A DNA stretch of 64,000 nucleotides from Acholeplasmataceae bacterium UBA6150 (GCA_002423145.1 DIUU01000003.1:124001-188000), one strand, 5' to 3'; positions 1 to 8,433 are shown, numbered from the stretch's first letter. The notes: a model not told the origin generated them from the letters alone. A program made the numbers and translations.

Positions 1-958
1 GATAAACAACACCAATTTGTTTTCGAATCGTATCCATCTGTTCTAAAATAGAAAGGGTATCTTCAACATTCATATATGGGGTTCTGAAGGTTTTATTTTC
101 AATCGCTTCAATAAACGCTTCGATTTCATATTCATAACCGTTTGATTTGTGAGGTATATGAATATGTTCAATCAGTTGATGTTTCAAATCGTAGATAAAA
201 GCTTCATGGGCACCCCAAAAGAAAGGTACTTTGATATAGCCTAAATCACCATAGATATAAGCATCTTTTCCGCCTTCTTCAATGATTGAACCATGCAGAC
301 AAGCTTTTTTATTTGGGTATAGATATTCTAAGTCAATCGTACCATCGACCAAAGCAGAAGTCAGTTTCGCCTTGGATACGATTTTATCTGGTTTACCTAA
401 GAATAAATTGGCATAAGTGATGGGATAGATACCAACATCAAGGAGTGCTCCACCACCTAAGCTTGGATTAAATAATCGTGAAGCGTCACTTGGTTGACTC
501 GCGAAAGCGAAATCTACTTTAAGTGATGTTATTTGTCCAATCACACCTTGTTGAACTTTCGCTAAAACGGTTCTGGTGAGGGGTAAAAATCGTGTCCACA
601 TCGCTTCCATGACAAACACATTTTGTGCTTTAGCAACTTCAAAAATGTGTTTGGCCTGTTTGGCATTCAATGTAAATGATTTCTCGCATATAATGTGCTT
701 TTTGTGTTTTAGAATAGCCAACATGTGTTCATAGTGTAGTCCATGAGGGGTAGCCACATATATCGCATCTACCAAAGGGTCTAGATAAAGCGATTCATAG
801 TTGTCATAAACCTCTCTAAAACCGTACTGTTTTTGAAAGGCTTTCGCTCTTTCGATGTCACGACTCGCAATCCCTTGAAGTGGGAATTGAGAGTCTAAAC
901 AAGCTTTTGAAAATGCATGGGCAATCGCACCAGCACCAATGATACCGAATCGAATCAT
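1..958 (-). CDS. Gfo/Idh/MocA-family NAD(P)-dependent dehydrogenase (3' end outside window)
   Basis: The gene reads leftward from ATG 956-958 (preceded by AGGTGAT) and is still open at base 1, so about 319 residues are visible of a family length near 330. The N-terminus has the Rossmann motif GIIGAGAIAHAF (residues 5-16), and ICEKSF (about 90-95) carries the conserved Glu-Lys of this family, the Lys being the usual catalytic residue. Proteins of this type oxidise or reduce sugars, inositols or trans-dihydrodiols in the cytoplasm. The substrate cannot be told from sequence alone. The PfkB sugar kinase close by fits sugar metabolism, but it lies on the other strand, so a shared pathway is only inferred. 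Confidence 0.85.
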   Translation of the reverse strand, partial: MIRFGIIGAGAIAHAFSKACLDSQFPLQGIASRDIERAKAFQKQYGFREVYDNYESLYLDPLVDAIYVATPHGLHYEHMLAILKHKKHIICEKSFTLNAKQAKHIFEVAKAQNVFVMEAMWTRFLPLTRTVLAKVQQGVIGQITSLKVDFAFASQPSDASRLFNPSLGGGALLDVGIYPITYANLFLGKPDKIVSKAKLTSALVDGTIDLEYLYPNKKACLHGSIIEEGGKDAYIYGDLGYIKVPFFWGAHEAFIYDLKHQLIEHIHIPHKSNGYEYEIEAFIEAIENKTFRTPYMNVEDTLSILEQMDTIRKQIGVVY

Positions 959-1127
959 AGAATCACCTCGATACATTCATCATATCACATTAGCAAAAAA
1001 ATAAATGACTAATTTCAAATTTACTACGCTTCGTAAATAATGTGCGAAATATTTATGAAATACATGGTTTTTTTCATTTATTAGCGTTATAATATAGCAA
1101 AAGCATCGAATTATAAGGGGGATTTAT

Positions 1128-1370
1128 ATGAGAGCACTGTTGAAATTGGTTTTATTATCACTACTCGGACTAACTGCAATTTTCTACTTTTTACCGTTAA
1201 TTGAAAACGCCGGTTCACTGGTCGCTGTGGTTCAAAACTTTGAACTCAGTATGGCTTGGGTCGAGTCATTATATTTAGAAGTAGCTTTGGTGCTTACTTT
1301 TGGTAGAGATTTGATATTGCTAATGATTTTTGAAGTCATTTGTATCATCGCGTTAAAAAAAGACAAATAG
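1128..1370 (+). CDS. small two-helix membrane protein, unknown function
   Basis: This encodes 80 residues. ATG 1128 follows a GGGGGATTTAT ribosome site, and a TATAAT at 1088-1093 sits suitably upstream. Two hydrophobic segments (about residues 5-23 and 50-73) flank a short polar loop, and the protein ends in a Lys/Asp tail, so a small integral membrane protein is likely. I recognise no family. It has its own terminator directly downstream and is probably transcribed alone. Confidence 0.6.
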   Translation: MRALLKLVLLSLLGLTAIFYFLPLIENAGSLVAVVQNFELSMAWVESLYLEVALVLTFGRDLILLMIFEVICIIALKKDK

Positions 1371-1374
1371 GATG

Positions 1375-1400
1375 AAACCCGGATACGGGTTTTATTTTTA
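1375..1400 (+). terminator. rho-independent terminator of the small membrane protein gene
   Basis: A perfect 7-bp stem AAACCCG / CGGGTTT (1375-1381 with 1386-1392) has the loop GATA and is followed by ATTTTTAA. It separates the small membrane protein gene from the sugar kinase. Confidence 0.85.
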
Positions 1401-1416
1401 AGGGGGGGACATTTAG

Positions 1417-2385
1417 ATGAAAAAAATCATTGGAATCGGTGAACTCTTGATTGATTTTATACCAAATCAAAAAGGGGTAGCCCTGAATGCAGTAGACACC
1501 TTCTCTAAAAAGGCCGGTGGCGCACCAGCAAATGTATGTGTTGCTGCCCGTAAAATGGGCACAAGTAGTAAATTTTTAGGACAAGTCGGTCAAGATGCTT
1601 TTGGCGATTTTTTGATCGATACACTAAGAACAGTAGAAGTTGATACGACTCAAATCATACAAAGCAAAGGTGCGAATACAGCGCTCGCTTTTGTTTCGCT
1701 ATCGACATCGGGTGAAAGAGATTTTGTATTTTATCGTAACCCCAGTGCGGATCAACTCTATGAAGGACCAGCCGATTATGATATGTTAAAAGACAGCATT
1801 ATTCACTTTTGTAGTGTCTCATTGATTGAAGACTATCCAATAAGAACTACCCATAAATCACTATTGGATTACGCGAAAAAACATCAGATACCCATCAGTT
1901 TTGATCCAAACATACGGCTCGCTTTATCCAAGGATGACCACGCCTATCAAAAGCAGATTGAATCGTTTCTAGGGTACGCAGATATATTAAAAATAGCCTC
2001 TGATGAGCTTTCATTCATCACAGGTAAAAGCGATTATGATGAGCAAATCCAGTGGTTGAATCGATACCCATGGAAAGTGTTGGTAATCACTTTAGGTAGT
2101 CATGGGGTAACAGTGATGACCAAAGAAAGGACCTGTCTTGTTCCAGGTTATAAAGTGGATGTTGTAGATACTACCGGTGCAGGTGACGCTTGGATTGGCG
2201 CGTTTCTATCCCAATTAGCCTTACACGAACAGATTCCAACCGACATCCCTACATTGACCGCTTATGCAAAAATCGCCAACGCTTACGCCGCCCTCACTAC
2301 CACCGCTTATGGTGCCATCGAAGCGATGCCTAGTCTTGAAAAGCTAAAACAGTTTATAAAAGAAAAAGACCTCAAAAGGTCTTAG
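1417..2385 (+). CDS. PfkB-family sugar kinase, probably fructokinase
   Basis: The 322-residue protein has the ribokinase/PfkB fold signatures: GGAPANV near residue 34 (sugar-binding side) and DTTGAGDAW near residue 251, whose Asp is the catalytic base beside the anion hole. Length and both motifs fit bacterial fructokinases (ScrK type), which phosphorylate fructose with ATP in the cytoplasm; other PfkB sugars cannot be excluded. The start is ATG 1417 behind a run of seven Gs that serves as ribosome site. The gene converges on trhO, and the two 3' ends overlap by four bases with no terminator between them. Confidence 0.85.
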   Translation: MKKIIGIGELLIDFIPNQKGVALNAVDTFSKKAGGAPANVCVAARKMGTSSKFLGQVGQDAFGDFLIDTLRTVEVDTTQIIQSKGANTALAFVSLSTSGERDFVFYRNPSADQLYEGPADYDMLKDSIIHFCSVSLIEDYPIRTTHKSLLDYAKKHQIPISFDPNIRLALSKDDHAYQKQIESFLGYADILKIASDELSFITGKSDYDEQIQWLNRYPWKVLVITLGSHGVTVMTKERTCLVPGYKVDVVDTTGAGDAWIGAFLSQLALHEQIPTDIPTLTAYAKIANAYAALTTTAYGAIEAMPSLEKLKQFIKEKDLKRS

Positions 2386-3275
2386 TGATCTGAATACCGA
2401 TTTCTTGGGTGAACGCGACAATGCTCACAACAAGAACCACGGTATTTTTTTTCGTTTTCTATCGAACATAAAATTTGTTTGTTACACTCAGGGTTCGCAC
2501 AATTGATATAGCGTTCACACGGTTCACCCGTAAAATAATCTTTACCAACAATCACTGGATTGACTTGATTGATAGGCACGGCGATTCGGTTATCAAATAC
2601 ATAGCATTGACCATCCCAATAAGCCCCTTGAGCCGTCGAATCTCTTCCATAGGTGACGATACCACCATGAAGCTGGCCAACATCTAAAAAACCTTCCCGC
2701 TTAAGCCAACCAGAGAACTTTTCACAACGCACCCCACCAGTACAGTAGGTAAGGATCTTTTTACCCATAAATTGTTCTTTATGAGCTCTAATCCAGTCTG
2801 GCAAGTCTCTAAAACGCTTGATTTCAGGTTTTATCGCCCCTCTGAAATGACCTAAATCGTATTCATAATCGTTTCTCGCATCGATGATGATGGTATTAGG
2901 ATCGAACATCCGTTCAAAGAATTCTTTGGGTTCGACATATCGACCCGTGAGTTCTTTTGGATTGATGTCGTCCTCTAAACTGAAATTAACGAGTTCATTT
3001 TTAACCCGGACATGCATCTTTTTGAAAGCATGTCTTTCAGCTTCATCAATTTTATACGTAACCCCTTTAAAGTAGGGGTGGTTTTCCATCCAGTTTATAT
3101 AGGTATCGATATCTGCTATCAAACCGGATACTGTCCCGTTGATGCCTTCTTCGGATATGAATACTCGACCCAATAAATCAATACTTTTACAATAGGTTAA
3201 ATGTTCATCACGGAGGATTTGAGGATCCTCGATATAAACATAATGATAATATAGTAAAACACGATAATCTTGCAT
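2382..3275 (-). CDS. trhO: tRNA uridine(34) hydroxylase TrhO (rhodanese-domain protein, YceA family)
   Basis: TrhO hydroxylates U34 of certain tRNAs to 5-hydroxyuridine. The protein begins MQDYRVLLYY, typical of the family; ATG 3273-3275 has GGAGGA seven bases upstream, so the longer reading frame to 3320 is not used. This gives 297 residues. Order: N-terminal UPF0176 domain (1-95), then a rhodanese domain with DARNDYEYDLGHFRGA and the active-site loop TYCTGGVRC (Cys178). The Cys-rich C-terminus (CANPEC, CCEHC) looks like a metal site and is common in this family. Its last four bases overlap the end of the sugar kinase gene. Confidence 0.93.
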   Translation of the reverse strand: MQDYRVLLYYHYVYIEDPQILRDEHLTYCKSIDLLGRVFISEEGINGTVSGLIADIDTYINWMENHPYFKGVTYKIDEAERHAFKKMHVRVKNELVNFSLEDDINPKELTGRYVEPKEFFERMFDPNTIIIDARNDYEYDLGHFRGAIKPEIKRFRDLPDWIRAHKEQFMGKKILTYCTGGVRCEKFSGWLKREGFLDVGQLHGGIVTYGRDSTAQGAYWDGQCYVFDNRIAVPINQVNPVIVGKDYFTGEPCERYINCANPECNKQILCSIENEKKYRGSCCEHCRVHPRNRYSDH

Positions 3276-3400
3276 AAAATCCTCCAATACGATAGTTATA
3301 CTATAAGGAATTGTCGACACTTATTCAAAACATATGCACAGTCTTATATAGAAATATTTCTAAAATTACCAATAAAGTGAGATAGTTAAACGTATATGAT

Positions 3401-3424
3401 ATGCTAGACTAAAAAAACTAGCAT
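3401..3424 (+). other. perfect 7-bp hairpin ahead of a terminator-like hairpin
   Basis: ATGCTAG (3401-3407) and CTAGCAT (3418-3424) form a perfect stem around an A-rich loop. It lies 9 bases upstream of a U-tract hairpin and about 80 bases upstream of the flavoprotein gene. It could be part of a leader or a short RNA; no known riboswitch class is recognised. Confidence 0.4.
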
Positions 3425-3433
3425 CTCCCACAT

Positions 3434-3462
3434 AAAACACAGACTTTTCTGTGTTTTTTTCT
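3434..3462 (+). terminator. rho-independent terminator-like hairpin upstream of the flavoprotein gene
   Basis: AAAACACAG (3434-3442) pairs with CTGTGTTTT (3449-3457), followed by a T-rich tail. No plus-strand gene lies just upstream (the previous gene is on the minus strand), so this either ends a short transcript or acts as an attenuator. Confidence 0.7.
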
Positions 3463-3507
3463 TCATTTTATTGAAGATAAGTTATAATTAAATATGGAGT
3501 GATGACT

Positions 3508-4710
3508 ATGCTATATGATTGTATCGTTATAGGGGGCGGACCAGCCGGGTTAATGGCTTGTAACCAACTAGAAAAGCACCTAAACTATATTTTATTGGAG
3601 AAAAACGATAAAGTCGGTAAAAAGTTATTACTTACTGGTGGAAAACGTTGTAATATCACCAATAACTTATCGGTTAAGGATTTTATTGAATCTTTAAATG
3701 TATCACACAAAAAATTCTTATATCCGGCATTAACACAATTCGGACCCAAGGATGTGATTCAGTTTTTTAATAGTCGTGGGTTAGAACTCGAACTTGAACA
3801 AAACTTTAAATTCTTTCCTAAAACAGGTAAAAGCTCGTCTGTATTGGAAGCATTACTCAAGGGTATGGATGAAAAACGAATTCACTACAATGAACCCGTC
3901 AGGAAAATATTCAAACAAGAGACATCCTTTTTAATCGAAACGGATAAGGAAACCTACTTAACAAAACAAGTCATCATCGCTGTGGGATCGAATGCCTATC
4001 CTTCGATGGGCTCGAGTGGAGATGCCTTGTTGTTTGCGAAACATTTAGGCGTATTATATAAACCATTTACACCGGCTGAAACCTACCTATTTTCAAATAA
4101 AGTCAAGACCGAAGATTTGGATTTACAGGGGGTAGCTCTCACAACCCAAGTGAGAATTAATCAAGATAAAAAAACCCATCCAGGCGATGTATTGTTTACC
4201 CATTTTGGGGTCTCTGGACCTTTGATTTTACACATTTCAGAAATCGTCTATGACAGGCTAGAAAAAGAACCTGTGACGTTATTTATCGAATTGACAGAAC
4301 AAGATCCCATCCTCGAGTTCAATCAAAAAAGAACAACCAAAGACATGGTCTTGAGTGTGCTTGAATCGATGACTTCGAAGCGGTTAGCTAAAAAAGTCCT
4401 CGATGTATCGGGGATACCCAATAAACGGGTATCGGACATGAAAAAAACCGAGGTTGAAGCGCTCAATCGATTGTTAAAGGCATTTGAGATTCCGATTGAC
4501 CGCGTTGAGGTTAAGGAAAAAGCATTTGTCAATGCTGGTGGGATTCTGGTCGATGAACTGAATCCAAAAACCATGGAATGTATTGCCCATCCAGGCTTGT
4601 ATTTTGTTGGAGAATCGACAGATTTACAAGGACCCATCGGTGGATTTAATATCACGATTGCATTATCTACAGGTAGACTCGCTGCCAATCATATCGTATC
4701 GAAGGGGTAA
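3508..4710 (+). CDS. FAD-dependent flavoprotein, HI0933/YhiN family
   Basis: About 400 residues, the usual family length. The dinucleotide-binding motif GGGPAG lies at residues 9-14, followed by the family signature GKKLLLTGGKRCNITN (about 37-52) and a C-terminal flavin motif, GPIGGFNITIALSTGR. Members bind FAD; the reaction is not established. ATG 3508 is chosen because GGAGT lies 8 bases upstream; ATG 3502 and GTG 3499 are too close to it. It is the first gene of an apparent operon with a TfoX-like gene, a diguanylate cyclase and a small metal-domain gene, with spacers of only a few bases. Confidence 0.9.
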   Translation: MLYDCIVIGGGPAGLMACNQLEKHLNYILLEKNDKVGKKLLLTGGKRCNITNNLSVKDFIESLNVSHKKFLYPALTQFGPKDVIQFFNSRGLELELEQNFKFFPKTGKSSSVLEALLKGMDEKRIHYNEPVRKIFKQETSFLIETDKETYLTKQVIIAVGSNAYPSMGSSGDALLFAKHLGVLYKPFTPAETYLFSNKVKTEDLDLQGVALTTQVRINQDKKTHPGDVLFTHFGVSGPLILHISEIVYDRLEKEPVTLFIELTEQDPILEFNQKRTTKDMVLSVLESMTSKRLAKKVLDVSGIPNKRVSDMKKTEVEALNRLLKAFEIPIDRVEVKEKAFVNAGGILVDELNPKTMECIAHPGLYFVGESTDLQGPIGGFNITIALSTGRLAANHIVSKG

Positions 4711-4713
4711 ACC

Positions 4714-5037
4714 ATGTCCAGTTCACAAGATTATGTTACGTATGTAGTAGAAAAATTAAGACGGTTTTACGATGTCAATTATCGGAAGATGTTTGGGGAG
4801 TATATGGTTTATATCGATACCAAACCCATCCTTTTAATATGTGATGACCAACCCTATATCAAAATTCATGAATCGACAACCCCCATCTTAAAAGATACTG
4901 AAACAGGATACCCTTACAAAGGGGCTAAACTCCATTATCTATTGGATATCGATGATGATCATCTTACAAAACAAGCCATCGATGCGTTATTACCTTTTAT
5001 CGTCGTTAAACCTAAAAAGAAAAAAACACAACTCTAG
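4714..5037 (+). CDS. TfoX/Sxy N-terminal-domain protein
   Basis: A 107-residue protein matching the TfoX N-terminal domain: the early YRKMFGEYMVYIDTKPI segment, a short ligand-like IKIH strand, then GYPYKGAKLHYLLDID. Only the N-terminal half of classical TfoX/Sxy is present, as in many Firmicutes and Mollicutes homologues. TfoX activates competence in gamma-proteobacteria; the short form has no proven role and should not be read as a competence regulator. It starts four bases after the flavoprotein stop and its stop touches the next gene, so the genes are co-transcribed. Confidence 0.75.
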   Translation: MSSSQDYVTYVVEKLRRFYDVNYRKMFGEYMVYIDTKPILLICDDQPYIKIHESTTPILKDTETGYPYKGAKLHYLLDIDDDHLTKQAIDALLPFIVVKPKKKKTQL

Positions 5038-5054
5038 TGTTTGAGGATAACTTT

Positions 5055-6110
5055 ATGCAAGCCAAGACCCAAAACGTCGATATTGAAACTAGACAATATT
5101 ACCATCAGGCCAATCTGGTGTATTTATCAACCATCGCAGCGGATTTTATCATTGTCCCCATCATTTTTTTTACCGGGAGTATGGTATCTTTTTATGGTAA
5201 CCTGATTGGAATGATTATTGCAGGGATCGCTGTTTATTTAAATAAAAAGAAGAAATATGGACTTTCTGCATTCTTATTCATATTGACCATAACCACATTA
5301 GGGGTTACCCAAGTATTATTGTTTGGGTTAGCATCAGGATTTATGTATTACTTTTTCAATATGAGCGTATTGATTGTTTATACCAAATGGAAACCCAGTT
5401 TAAAACTCGTGGGTGTCTTAGCCCAAATCGTTTTATTCGGACTAACTTTTGCTTACGCCATTACCAATCCACCACTGTATCCACTCGATTTGGGTTGGAT
5501 TGTATTCCTTCATTCATTGAACTTCATATTAAACATCATAGGGGTAGCGAATTCGGCTTATTATTATATTAGGATAGCCAGTGATGCTCAAAAAGCATTG
5601 TCAAAACTCGCGAATACAGACTATTTAACCGGTGTAAACAATCGTGTCGCATTCGATGCTTTCCTGCAAGAAAAGAAACAATCATTTGATAAAACCAGAC
5701 AACCTTTTGGGATCCTCATGATCGATGTCGATTATTTTAAAAATATCAACGATACTTATGGTCATGCTTGTGGTGATGAGATGCTGGTTAAAATAGCTTC
5801 ATTACTAAAAGAAGAACACAGCAATCAAGATTTTGTTGCGAGATATGGCGGCGAGGAATTTGTTTATGTCATGGATGCCTATCAAATCAACACAATCAAA
5901 GAAGTTGCTGAAAAGTTACGTAAAAAAGTCGAGGACTATACCTTTACTTATCAAAGCCATGAGATAAAACTTACCATTTCGATTGGTGGATTATTTGTCA
6001 ATCGTGAATGTACCAAAGCCACTGAAAACTGGATTGAATGTGCCGATCAACGCTTGTATCAGGCTAAAACAGAAGGTAGAAATCGTGTCATTATTGAAGG
6101 AGTTATTTAA
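5055..6110 (+). CDS. membrane diguanylate cyclase (GGDEF domain)
   Basis: This 351-residue protein has about six transmembrane helices (residues 25-180) followed by a GGDEF domain: LTGVNNR, then IDVDYFKNINDTYGHACGDE, then the active-site GGEEF at 265-269. It should condense two GTP into cyclic di-GMP at the membrane. The RxxD inhibitory site normally found just before the active loop reads SNQD, so product inhibition is probably lost. ATG 5055 is chosen because GAGGAT lies 6 bases upstream; GTG 5037 is in frame but has no site. The last base of its stop codon is the first base of the next gene. Confidence 0.9.
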   Translation: MQAKTQNVDIETRQYYHQANLVYLSTIAADFIIVPIIFFTGSMVSFYGNLIGMIIAGIAVYLNKKKKYGLSAFLFILTITTLGVTQVLLFGLASGFMYYFFNMSVLIVYTKWKPSLKLVGVLAQIVLFGLTFAYAITNPPLYPLDLGWIVFLHSLNFILNIIGVANSAYYYIRIASDAQKALSKLANTDYLTGVNNRVAFDAFLQEKKQSFDKTRQPFGILMIDVDYFKNINDTYGHACGDEMLVKIASLLKEEHSNQDFVARYGGEEFVYVMDAYQINTIKEVAEKLRKKVEDYTFTYQSHEIKLTISIGGLFVNRECTKATENWIECADQRLYQAKTEGRNRVIIEGVI

Positions 6111-6334
6111 TGCAAGTTAAATTTAAAGTACCTAACCTAACGTGTCAAGATTGTAGTTGTGGACACTGTGCTCAAATGTTATTGATTGGTTTAAAATGTC
6201 ATAAAGATATCGTAAGTGTAAAATCTAATTTTAAAGAAAAAACCATTGAAATTGATTTTGTTAAACCCATGACGACGAGAAGACTCATGATATTCGCGAA
6301 AAACAAGGGATATGAAATGGAAGAAATAATATAA
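6110..6334 (+). CDS. small HMA-like cysteine-rich metal-binding protein
   Basis: A 74-residue protein with the size and pattern of a heavy-metal-associated domain. An N-terminal strand (VKFKVPNLTC) leads into CQDCSCGHC, followed by a helix, the strand IVSVKSNFKEKTIEIDF and a C-terminal helix ending NKGYEMEEII. Ordinary HMA domains have one CxxC pair; this one has four clustered Cys plus a His, so the site is atypical and may bind zinc or copper differently. It is translationally coupled to the diguanylate cyclase, with a 1-base overlap. Confidence 0.65.
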   Translation: MQVKFKVPNLTCQDCSCGHCAQMLLIGLKCHKDIVSVKSNFKEKTIEIDFVKPMTTRRLMIFAKNKGYEMEEII

Positions 6335-6362
6335 AAAGAGATGCCTCGGCATCTCTTTATTT
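6334..6362. terminator. bidirectional terminator between the HMA-like gene and rluF
   Basis: The stem AAAGAGATGC / GCATCTCTTT closes a four-base loop. A-rich sequence on its left and T-rich sequence on its right let it serve both converging genes. It overlaps the end of rluF. Confidence 0.85.
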
Positions 6363-7145
6363 TGAATTTATACTTTCGTTGAGTTTTTTCAATTCATCAT
6401 TGGTCAAATATCTAAAATAGCCTACGGGTAAATCCGTATTGGTAATGTGCATAATGCGGATTCTCTCTAGAGAAACAACTTCATAGCCTAAAGCTTCTGT
6501 CATCCGTCTGATTTGACGATTCATCCCTTGGGTTAACACAATCCTAAAGTGTGTTTCATCCTCTTGAATCAAGTGACACGGTTCTGTTTGTTGAAACTTT
6601 TTGGTCTTAAGATTAAAAATGACCACCCCGTTTTGCATATAATCAATGAAAGACTGGGTAAGTGGTTTGTTGACTTGGACACGGTATTCTTTTTCATGAC
6701 CGAATTCAACACGTAAAATCTTATTGACGATATCACCATCGTTGGTCAGTAGAATTAAGCCTCTCGAATCTTTATCGAGTCGCCCAATCGGGTAAATGAC
6801 TTCATCGAGATTCATATACTCAACGATGTTATTTTCGATATACAGTTCGGTAGTACAAACAATACCCTCAGGTTTGTTTAAAGCGATGTAAACCTTATCG
6901 AGAATGGGTTTAATGGGTTCTCCGTCAATTTTTACGACATCATTTTTTTCAACACGCATACCTAATTTGGCAGGTTGATCATTCAAAGTGACGATCCCTG
7001 AATTAATCAATTCATCGGCTTTTCTTCTAGAACAAAAACCAGAATCTGCGATGTATTTATTGATCGAAATGCCCTTTTCTTTGATGTGTTCTATTTTGAT
7101 GTCTTCCATTTGGAAAACTTGAGTTAATCTTTTTGCATGTTCCAT
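6357..7145 (-). CDS. rluF: 23S rRNA pseudouridine synthase, RluF-like (S4 + RsuA/RluB/E/F family)
   Basis: The 262-residue protein isomerises a uridine in rRNA. Residues 27-72 are an S4 RNA-binding domain (INKYIADSGFCSRRKAD). The catalytic domain follows with ALNKPEGIVCTTE and PIGRLDKDSRGLILLTNDGD, where Asp124 is the catalytic residue, and MNRQIRRM near the end. The ENNIVEYMN segment and the HEKEYRV stretch resemble E. coli RluF more than RsuA or RluB, but the subfamily is inferred. The start follows GGTGATAAC; a short N-terminal extension precedes the S4 domain. Confidence 0.88.
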   Translation of the reverse strand: MEHAKRLTQVFQMEDIKIEHIKEKGISINKYIADSGFCSRRKADELINSGIVTLNDQPAKLGMRVEKNDVVKIDGEPIKPILDKVYIALNKPEGIVCTTELYIENNIVEYMNLDEVIYPIGRLDKDSRGLILLTNDGDIVNKILRVEFGHEKEYRVQVNKPLTQSFIDYMQNGVVIFNLKTKKFQQTEPCHLIQEDETHFRIVLTQGMNRQIRRMTEALGYEVVSLERIRIMHITNTDLPVGYFRYLTNDELKKLNESINSK

Positions 7146-7296
7146 GTTATCACCGAAATCATTATACTAAAAATGTGAAGATATTGCGAACATTCAAGAC
7201 TTATTTATAAAATATCGAGGAATGGATTCATTTTCATGCAAAAATACGAGTATAAATGGCAGTAATCATTTACAATACAATTGGGTGGTGAATCAT

Positions 7297-7704
7297 ATGA
7301 GAATTTCCATAAATACAGACATAGCAAGACCCATCGAACACATTTGGGAAGTGTATGTAACGCCTAAACACATCGATGGATGGAATCATGCTTCAGAGGA
7401 TTGGGAAACCGTGGGATCTACCAGCGATTTTAGAGTGGGCGGATTTTTCAAATATCCTATGCGTGCAAAAGACGGTTCTTTTGGATTTGATTTTGAAGGT
7501 GAGTTCTTACAAATTGAACCATATAAGTATATAAAGTATCGCTTATTAGACGATAGAGTTGTTGAGATAAAGTTTACTCAAATGCACCCAACGGTGCACA
7601 TTGAACTCATATTTGAAGGTGAATCTGAAAATAGTGTTGAACTCCAAAGGGCTGGTTGGCAACAAATCCTTGAATCATTCAAACACTATTGCTTGGCACT
7701 TTAA
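7297..7704 (+). CDS. SRPBCC/START-like ligand-binding protein
   Basis: This 135-residue protein has the SRPBCC pattern: a first strand and helix ISINTDIARPIEHIWEVYVTP, then a WNHASEDWE segment, and a C-terminal helix WQQILESFKHYC. It resembles AHSA1/polyketide-cyclase-like stress proteins, a fold that encloses a hydrophobic cavity. The ligand is unknown. ATG 7297 follows GGTGGTG; an upstream in-frame start at 7222 has no ribosome site. It stands alone just before the IscA-like gene. Confidence 0.75.
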   Translation: MRISINTDIARPIEHIWEVYVTPKHIDGWNHASEDWETVGSTSDFRVGGFFKYPMRAKDGSFGFDFEGEFLQIEPYKYIKYRLLDDRVVEIKFTQMHPTVHIELIFEGESENSVELQRAGWQQILESFKHYCLAL

Positions 7705-7780
7705 AAAAACACAGTGGATTTCGATTGTAAAAAAACAACAAATATCATATAATAAATTGGATTTAGAGAGGACACTTAAA

Positions 7781-8245
7781 ATGAAAATAACCGATGAAGC
7801 AAAAATCTTATTACAAGATATATTAAAAAAAGAAAACTTTAACTGCATCATTGCAGGACTACACTACCACTGTTCTTGTGGAGACGCTACCGTTCAATTT
7901 GGATTAGGCAATATTGAAGATGGAGATCAAGTCTATACATACAATGACATTCCAGTTGTTATGGAAGAAGAAACGGTCTTAAGAACAGACCTCATTACTG
8001 TATATGTTGAAAACGGAGAACTCATGTTCTTAGATGAAGCAGAACTGTTAGAATCAGAGGATTCAGATTGTGGCTGCGGACATCACCATGAACACGAAGA
8101 TTCCGAAGATTGTGGCTGTGGACATCATCATGACCATGAAGATTCAGAAGACTGTGGTTGTGGTCATAAACATAATCATGAAGATTCAGAAGACTGTGGC
8201 TGTGGTCACAATCACGAAGATTGCGAGTGCAAACATCAACACTAA
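7781..8245 (+). CDS. HesB/IscA-like protein with a His/Cys-rich tandem-repeat metal-binding tail
   Basis: 154 residues in two parts. Residues 1-93 resemble the IscA/HesB-like fold (MKITDEAKILLQDILKK start, HYHCSCGDATVQFGLGN core, DIPVVMEEETVL). Residues 94-154 are five units of the type DSEDCGCGHHHDHE, giving about 15 His and 10 Cys among many Asp/Glu. The tail should bind several transition-metal ions such as zinc, nickel or copper; the N-terminal part may carry Fe-S or metal. ATG 7781 follows GAGAGGAC; the reading frame extends upstream to 7601 but overlaps the SRPBCC gene. It has its own terminator. Storage, buffering or delivery of metal are all possible. Confidence 0.75.
   Translation: MKITDEAKILLQDILKKENFNCIIAGLHYHCSCGDATVQFGLGNIEDGDQVYTYNDIPVVMEEETVLRTDLITVYVENGELMFLDEAELLESEDSDCGCGHHHEHEDSEDCGCGHHHDHEDSEDCGCGHKHNHEDSEDCGCGHNHEDCECKHQH
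8060..8242 (+). repeat. in-frame tandem repeat (42-bp unit) encoding the metal-binding tail
   Basis: Units of 39, 42, 42, 36 and 24 bases start at 8060, 8099, 8141, 8183 and 8219, each opening with GAT and carrying the CGCG (Cys-Gly-Cys-Gly) codons. Silent third-position differences between units show that the repeat is not brand new and is kept at protein level. Unit number could vary between strains. Confidence 0.9.
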
Positions 8246-8268
8246 CACCTAAACAGGTGTTTTTTTTT
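8245..8268 (+). terminator. rho-independent terminator of the His/Cys-rich protein gene
   Basis: ACACCT (8245-8250) pairs with AGGTGT (8255-8260) around AAAC, followed by eight T. The first stem base is the last base of the stop codon. Confidence 0.9.
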
Positions 8269-8433
8269 CAAAATGCCGTATCAGTATGCTGTTAATTTTT
8301 TACTCAAAATATAAGCTAGATATAGAATATTGAATTACAACGAATCAATACCCATATATTTCCTTTTTTCTAGATTAATTCTAATTAAATCCATCGTCTT
8401 CACTCCATAGACTTTAAATATTGCACAAAAATA

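Noticed and set aside
1017..1038. Inverted repeat ATTTAC-GTAAAT as an operator
   Set aside because: The stem is only six bases in AT-rich sequence and is well separated from the promoter of the next gene; no support.
2382..3320. Longer TrhO start at 3320
   Set aside because: The ATG at 3273-3275 has a good GGAGGA site and matches the family N-terminus.
8060..8242. Regularly spaced repeats resembling a CRISPR array
   Set aside because: The repeat is in frame, has no spacers and encodes the His/Cys tail of a protein.
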